Position numbers and translations under genes: made by a program. A stretch of 10,692 nucleotides of DNA from CAZNRY01 sp964575675. GTDB taxonomy: Bacteria; Eisenbacteria; RBG-16-71-46; CAIMUX01; VGJL01. Below are positions 8,120 to 10,692 of this stretch, one piece after another. How positions within the stretch are numbered: position 1 is the first letter of the stretch; each line of letters begins with the position of its first letter. The notes beneath the pieces were generated by a model that saw only the letters and a program-made list of their open reading frames with translations, had not been told where the DNA came from and made no database searches. The stretch lies in assembly GCA_964575675.1 (NCBI GenBank), contig CAZNRY010000147.1, positions 1 through 10,692 on the forward strand. The letters are read 5' to 3'.

Positions 8120-8148
8120 AACCTAACACCGGCGTCCTGAGCTGTCAA
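8120..8148 (-). promoter_or_regulatory. Distal sigma-70-type promoter
   Basis: TTGACA (8148-8143), a 17-base spacer, then TAGGTT (8125-8120), again with TG one base before the -10. The -35 is perfect and the -10 is three of six. An AT-rich stretch lies just upstream of the -35. It starts downstream of the tRNA and points at the giant gene, 167 bases above the proximal promoter. Confidence 0.55.
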
Positions 8149-8155
8149 CCTTCCC

Positions 8156-8169
8156 TTAGTTTTTACTAA
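8156..8169 (-). promoter_or_regulatory. AT-rich inverted repeat upstream of the distal promoter (UP element or operator)
   Basis: A perfect inverted repeat, TTAGT-TTTT-ACTAA, sits seven bases upstream of the distal -35 and is the most AT-rich patch in the surrounding GC-rich DNA. Its position fits an UP element that contacts the alpha subunit of RNA polymerase; the symmetry would also fit a regulator's operator. No regulator gene is in the window. Confidence 0.35.
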
Positions 8170-8318
8170 ATGTAGCGATGTTGACGACTTACGGACGACC
8201 TGGCAGTTCTTCTGGTCCGGTTCTTTTACCCCTTCTGCAGATCGGCAGATTCGGGCCAGAAGTGAAGGGACAAAGGACGGGGTCGCGCACAGGCCGCCCA
8301 TCAGAGGAGAGGAAGATG

Positions 8319-8391
8319 TGAGCCGCCCGGGGGTCGAACCCGGCACGTCCTGCTTAAAAGGCAGGTGCTCTACCGGCTGAGCTAGCGGCTC
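8319..8391 (-). tRNA. tRNA-Lys (anticodon UUU)
   Basis: A 73-base cloverleaf folds perfectly. The acceptor stem GAGCCGC (8391-8385) pairs with GCGGCTC (8326-8320). The D stem is GCTC/GAGC. The anticodon stem CCTGC/GCAGG carries loop CTTTTAA with anticodon TTT. The T stem CCGGG/CCCGG carries loop TTCGACC. The discriminator base is A (8319), as usual for tRNA-Lys, and CCA is not encoded (next bases CAT), so the tail must be added by tRNA nucleotidyltransferase. The gene begins 10 bases after the purA stop, so it is probably processed from the purA transcript. No clear intrinsic terminator follows it. Confidence 0.97.
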
Positions 8392-8401
8392 GCCGTCGAG
8401 C

Positions 8402-9727
8402 CTACCGCGCCCGGGAGCGCGCCGCAATGCGCGATCGCTCCCTCGCCCTGAGGACCGGCAGGACCGCCTGCCGCATCGCCCCAACCGACATGAGCGTTAC
8501 CGGGCGGCCCGCCAGAACCTCGATTTGGCGGACGTAATCGCGAACGCGGGCCGGCAAACCGCTCCAGGTGCGGACACCCGAGATCTTCTGGCCCCAGCCG
8601 GGCGCATCTTCGTAGATCGGCCGGCAGGCGGCCCAATCGCGGGGATCAAGGGGCGGGTGGGAGAGCTTCTTCTTGCCCAGCCGGTACCCCACCGCGATCC
8701 GGAGCTGCCTGAGCCCGCTCAGCACATCGAGCTTCGTCAGATAGAGCTCATCGACGCCGTTCAAGCGAACCGCCTGCCTGAGGAGAACCGCATCGAACCA
8801 GCCGCACCGCCGGGGGCGGCCCGTCGTCGCCCCGAATTCGGCAGCCCTCTTCCGGAACGCGTCGGCGAATTTCTCGGGAAACTCCGTCGGGAAGGAGCCG
8901 TTTCCAACCCTCGTCGTGTAGGCCTTCGCGATGCCGATCACCTTCCCAATCTGGTTCGGGGCCAGCCCCAGGCCGGTCGCGGCGCCCCCCGCCGTCGTGG
9001 TGGCGGAGGTCACGAAGGGATAGCTGCCGTGATCTACGTCGAGGAAGGTCCCCTGGCTTCCCTCGCACAAGACCTGTTCCCCTCGGGCGAGGGCGCCGTG
9101 CAGAAGGTCGACCGTGTCGGTGATCGAATCCCCAAGGGCGTCGCCGATCGCCGCATAACGGCGACTCCAGCGATCCCGCGCCTCCATCCTGGACTGGGGC
9201 ATAGGTCGCCCGTAGGCCGCGTGGAGCACTTCGACGCGGCCGAGCTCCTCATCGAGCCTGTCGCGAAGCCGTCCGCGATCGAGGATCTCGTGCAGCCGGA
9301 TCCCGTTACGCCCCATCTTGTCCTGGTAGGCGGGTCCGATCCCGCGGCGGGTCGTCCCGACCCGGACATCCTGCCGCGCCAGCGCTTCAACCCAGCGGTG
9401 GTAGGGCAGGAGGAGATGCGCGGCGCCGGAAAGGTAGAGACGGCCCGCGACCTCGACCCCGCGCCTCTCGAGGGAGGCTATTTCATCGACGAGGTGATCG
9501 AGATCGACCACGACCCCGTTGCCGATGATGCAGCGGACCTTCGGCCAGAGAATTCCGGAGGGGACCAGGTGGAGGACGAAGATCTCACCGGCCAGATCGA
9601 CGGTGTGCCCCGCGTTCGGCCCGCCGGAGTAGCGGGCGACCCAGTCCATCTTTTCGGAAAGGAGATCGACGATCTTGCCCTTCCCCTCGTCTCCCCATTG
9701 GCATCCCAGGACGACCGTGGCGGGCAT
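8402..9727 (-). CDS. purA: Adenylosuccinate synthetase
   Basis: PurA is a cytoplasmic enzyme joining IMP and aspartate with GTP hydrolysis, the first committed step from IMP to AMP. The 441-residue product is slightly longer than the usual 425-430. Visible motifs: WGDEGKGK (11-18) with catalytic D13; NAGHT (38-42) with catalytic H41; IGNGVVVD (68-75); GTTRRGIGPAYQDK (124-137), the IMP loop; EGSQG (222-226) and DHGSYPFVTS (232-241); TTGRPRRCGWFD (301-312); and TKLDVL (331-336), the guanine-recognition motif. The start ATG (9725-9727) has GAGGAG five bases upstream. The C-terminal SVG motif reads SVGAMRQAV (414-422) where the family usually has SVGPxR, followed by an Arg-rich tail (427-441). 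Everything else supports an active enzyme. It is followed closely by tRNA-Lys. Confidence 0.97.
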   Translation of the reverse strand: MPATVVLGCQWGDEGKGKIVDLLSEKMDWVARYSGGPNAGHTVDLAGEIFVLHLVPSGILWPKVRCIIGNGVVVDLDHLVDEIASLERRGVEVAGRLYLSGAAHLLLPYHRWVEALARQDVRVGTTRRGIGPAYQDKMGRNGIRLHEILDRGRLRDRLDEELGRVEVLHAAYGRPMPQSRMEARDRWSRRYAAIGDALGDSITDTVDLLHGALARGEQVLCEGSQGTFLDVDHGSYPFVTSATTTAGGAATGLGLAPNQIGKVIGIAKAYTTRVGNGSFPTEFPEKFADAFRKRAAEFGATTGRPRRCGWFDAVLLRQAVRLNGVDELYLTKLDVLSGLRQLRIAVGYRLGKKKLSHPPLDPRDWAACRPIYEDAPGWGQKISGVRTWSGLPARVRDYVRQIEVLAGRPVTLMSVGAMRQAVLPVLRARERSRIAARSRAR

Positions 9728-9769
9728 TGGAGCTCCTCTTCCGCCCTCCGATGGAAGGCAACGGCGCGG

Positions 9770-9798
9770 ATGATGCCCCCTTTGGGGTGAGAGCGCAA
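9770..9798 (-). promoter_or_regulatory. Candidate purA promoter (weak)
   Basis: TTGCGC (9798-9793), a 17-base spacer, then CATCAT (9775-9770), about 43 bases before the purA start. The -35 matches three and the -10 four of six consensus positions. The spacer contains a short CCCC-AAA-GGGG inverted repeat. Placement after the clpX terminator hairpin makes a purA promoter expected here, but the match itself is modest. Confidence 0.3.
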
Positions 9799-9862
9799 GG
9801 GGCGCAAGGATCGCGAGCGGTCCGGCCGCCGGTCGCCATCCGGCGTGGGCGTAACACGCAGA

Positions 9863-9889
9863 GCGCCCCGACTCGGAGAGCCGGGGCGC
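9863..9889 (-). terminator. Hairpin downstream of clpX, probable terminator
   Basis: Arms GCGCCCCG (9863-9870) and CGGGGCGC (9882-9889) pair perfectly, and the stem continues after one mismatch with CTC/GAG around a three-base loop. The hairpin lies about 40 bases after the clpX stop. The following minus-strand bases (TCTGCGTGTT) are only mildly T-rich, so it is a strong hairpin with a weak tail. It separates clpX from purA. Confidence 0.6.
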
Positions 9890-9928
9890 CTCGAATCTCT
9901 TCGACCGGGCGCGGTTCGCCGGGCCGTC

Positions 9929-10692
9929 TCAGGCCTCCTTCTTCCTCGCGCGATCCCGCAGCGCCACGATGGGCGCCTCGCCCTGCGTGATCACCTCCCC
10001 GGTGATCGTGCAGGCCTCGACATCCCGCTTCGAGGGAAGATCGTACATGATGTTCAGCATCGCGTCCTCGAGCACCGCCCGGAGCCCTCTGGCCCCCGTC
10101 TGACGTTTCTGGGCGATCCGGACGATCGCGTGGAGCGCCTCGCTCGTGAACTCCAGATGGACCCCCTCCATATCGAAGAACTTCTGGTATTGCTTGACGA
10201 TAGCGTTCTTCGGCTGGGTGAGGATCGAGAGGAGCGCTTCCTCGTCGAGATCGCTCAGGGATGCCATGACCGGCAGCCGGCCGATCAGCTCCGGAATCAG
10301 GCCGTACTTCAAGAGGTCTTCCGGCTCGACCTTCGCGTAGAGGTCGCTGACGGTCTGTTCCTTGCGCGACAGAGGAGCGGCATCGAATCCGATCTGCTTG
10401 ACGCCGATCCGGTTGGCAACAATCTTGTCGATCCCGTCGAAGGCCCCCCCGCAGATGAAGAGGATGTCCTTCGAGTTCACCTCGATGTACTTCTGTTGCG
10501 GATGCTTGCGCCCGCCCTGCGGGGGGACGTTGGCCACGGTTCCCTTGAGGATCTTCAGCAGGGCTTGCTGAACCCCCTCTCCGGAGACATCCGGGGTGAT
10601 CGAAGGGTTCTCGCTCGTCCGGGAGATCTTGTGGATCCCGGCGAAGTACACGAACCCCTGCTCGGGTCCGACCAGGTTGAAGTCGGCGGCTT
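9929..10692 (-). CDS. clpX: ATP-dependent Clp protease ATP-binding subunit ClpX (5' end outside window)
   Basis: ClpX is a hexameric AAA+ unfoldase that feeds substrates to ClpP. The 253 residues here match the C-terminal part of the usual roughly 420; the zinc-binding domain, Walker A and first pore loop lie outside the window. Visible, with residue 1 the first full codon: SGEGVQQALLKIL (36-48), the RKHP loop (61-64), ICGGAFDGIDKI, the ClpP-docking IGF tripeptide (codons at 10385-10393), GLIPELIGRLPV with the Arg of the inter-subunit site, and sensor II TGARGLRAVLED. Near the edge the Walker B region, normally IVYIDEIDKI, reads FVYFAGIHKI (13-22), so both acidic Walker B residues are absent. 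Other usually fixed residues nearby are changed too (ITRD to ITPD, LEGT to LKGT). This cluster may be sequence error at a contig end. The frame is open from the edge; an internal GTG at 10649-10651 is not the true start. Confidence 0.95.
   Translation of the reverse strand, partial: AADFNLVGPEQGFVYFAGIHKISRTSENPSITPDVSGEGVQQALLKILKGTVANVPPQGGRKHPQQKYIEVNSKDILFICGGAFDGIDKIVANRIGVKQIGFDAAPLSRKEQTVSDLYAKVEPEDLLKYGLIPELIGRLPVMASLSDLDEEALLSILTQPKNAIVKQYQKFFDMEGVHLEFTSEALHAIVRIAQKRQTGARGLRAVLEDAMLNIMYDLPSKRDVEACTITGEVITQGEAPIVALRDRARKKEA

Larger units (their letters stand above)
7982..8318. other. Intergenic stretch between tRNA-Lys and the proximal promoter, no convincing gene
   Basis: Besides the distal promoter (8120-8148) and the AT-rich inverted repeat (8156-8169), I see no protein gene and no clear intrinsic terminator for the purA-tRNA transcript. 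A nine-base direct repeat CTGGTCCGG occurs at 8111-8119, next to the predicted distal transcription start, and at 8212-8220. Two very short minus-strand ORFs (8028-8102 and 7978-8031) overlap by ATGA but have no other support. A longer frame crossing the region (8050-8484) runs through the tRNA and into purA and is not credible. Confidence 0.5.

Noticed and set aside
8050..8484. 144-codon minus frame downstream of purA
   Set aside because: It runs through the end of purA and the whole tRNA-Lys gene, so cannot be a real protein gene.
8525..9790. 421-codon plus-strand frame opposite purA
   Set aside because: Purely antisense to a clearly recognisable purA; the product has no family features.

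Overview
The window is GC-rich and every gene I can support lies on the minus strand. Read in transcription order (high to low coordinates) it holds: the 3' part of clpX (ATPase subunit of the ClpXP protease, cut by the right edge), purA (adenylosuccinate synthetase), a tRNA-Lys(UUU) gene 10 bases after purA, about 790 bases of non-coding DNA with two good promoters and a long structured leader, and the first 2,510 codons of one giant secreted protein that runs off the left edge with no stop.

Organism: a bacterium with strongly G/C-ending codons. The giant secreted protein, built from SbsA-like and other Ig-like domains mixed with aspartate-rich calcium-loop motifs, resembles surface proteins of uncultivated lineages of the FCB group (for example Eisenbacteria-type genomes). 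That placement is an inference from style only; clpX, purA and a tRNA do not fix a phylum.

Region by region. 9929-10692: clpX C-terminal two thirds, with intact ClpP-docking IGF tripeptide, RKH loop and sensor II, but with the Walker B acidic residues replaced next to the window edge. 9728-9928: intergenic, with a strong hairpin after clpX and a weak purA promoter candidate. 8402-9727: complete purA. 8319-8391: tRNA-Lys, probably on the purA transcript. 7531-8318: no convincing protein gene; an AT-rich inverted repeat, two TTGACA/17-bp/extended -10 promoters, two very short overlapping ORFs of doubtful status, and a leader of about 415 bases with GC-rich hairpins and an excellent Shine-Dalgarno. 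1-7530: the giant gene.

The giant protein is the most interesting item. It has a signal peptide, a cysteine-free N-terminal part with about five SbsA-like Ig units, then a cysteine-containing part made of Ig-like/E-set units into which a recurring 13-residue calcium-loop motif (D-x-[ND]-x-D-[GD]-x-[YV]-D-x-x-x-[DE]) has been inserted several times, at least twice as a pair. A secreted, calcium-stabilised surface or matrix protein is the simplest reading. No catalytic domain, CRISPR array, insertion sequence or phage gene was seen. The long plus-strand open frames opposite the giant gene and purA are shadows of the minus-strand codons.
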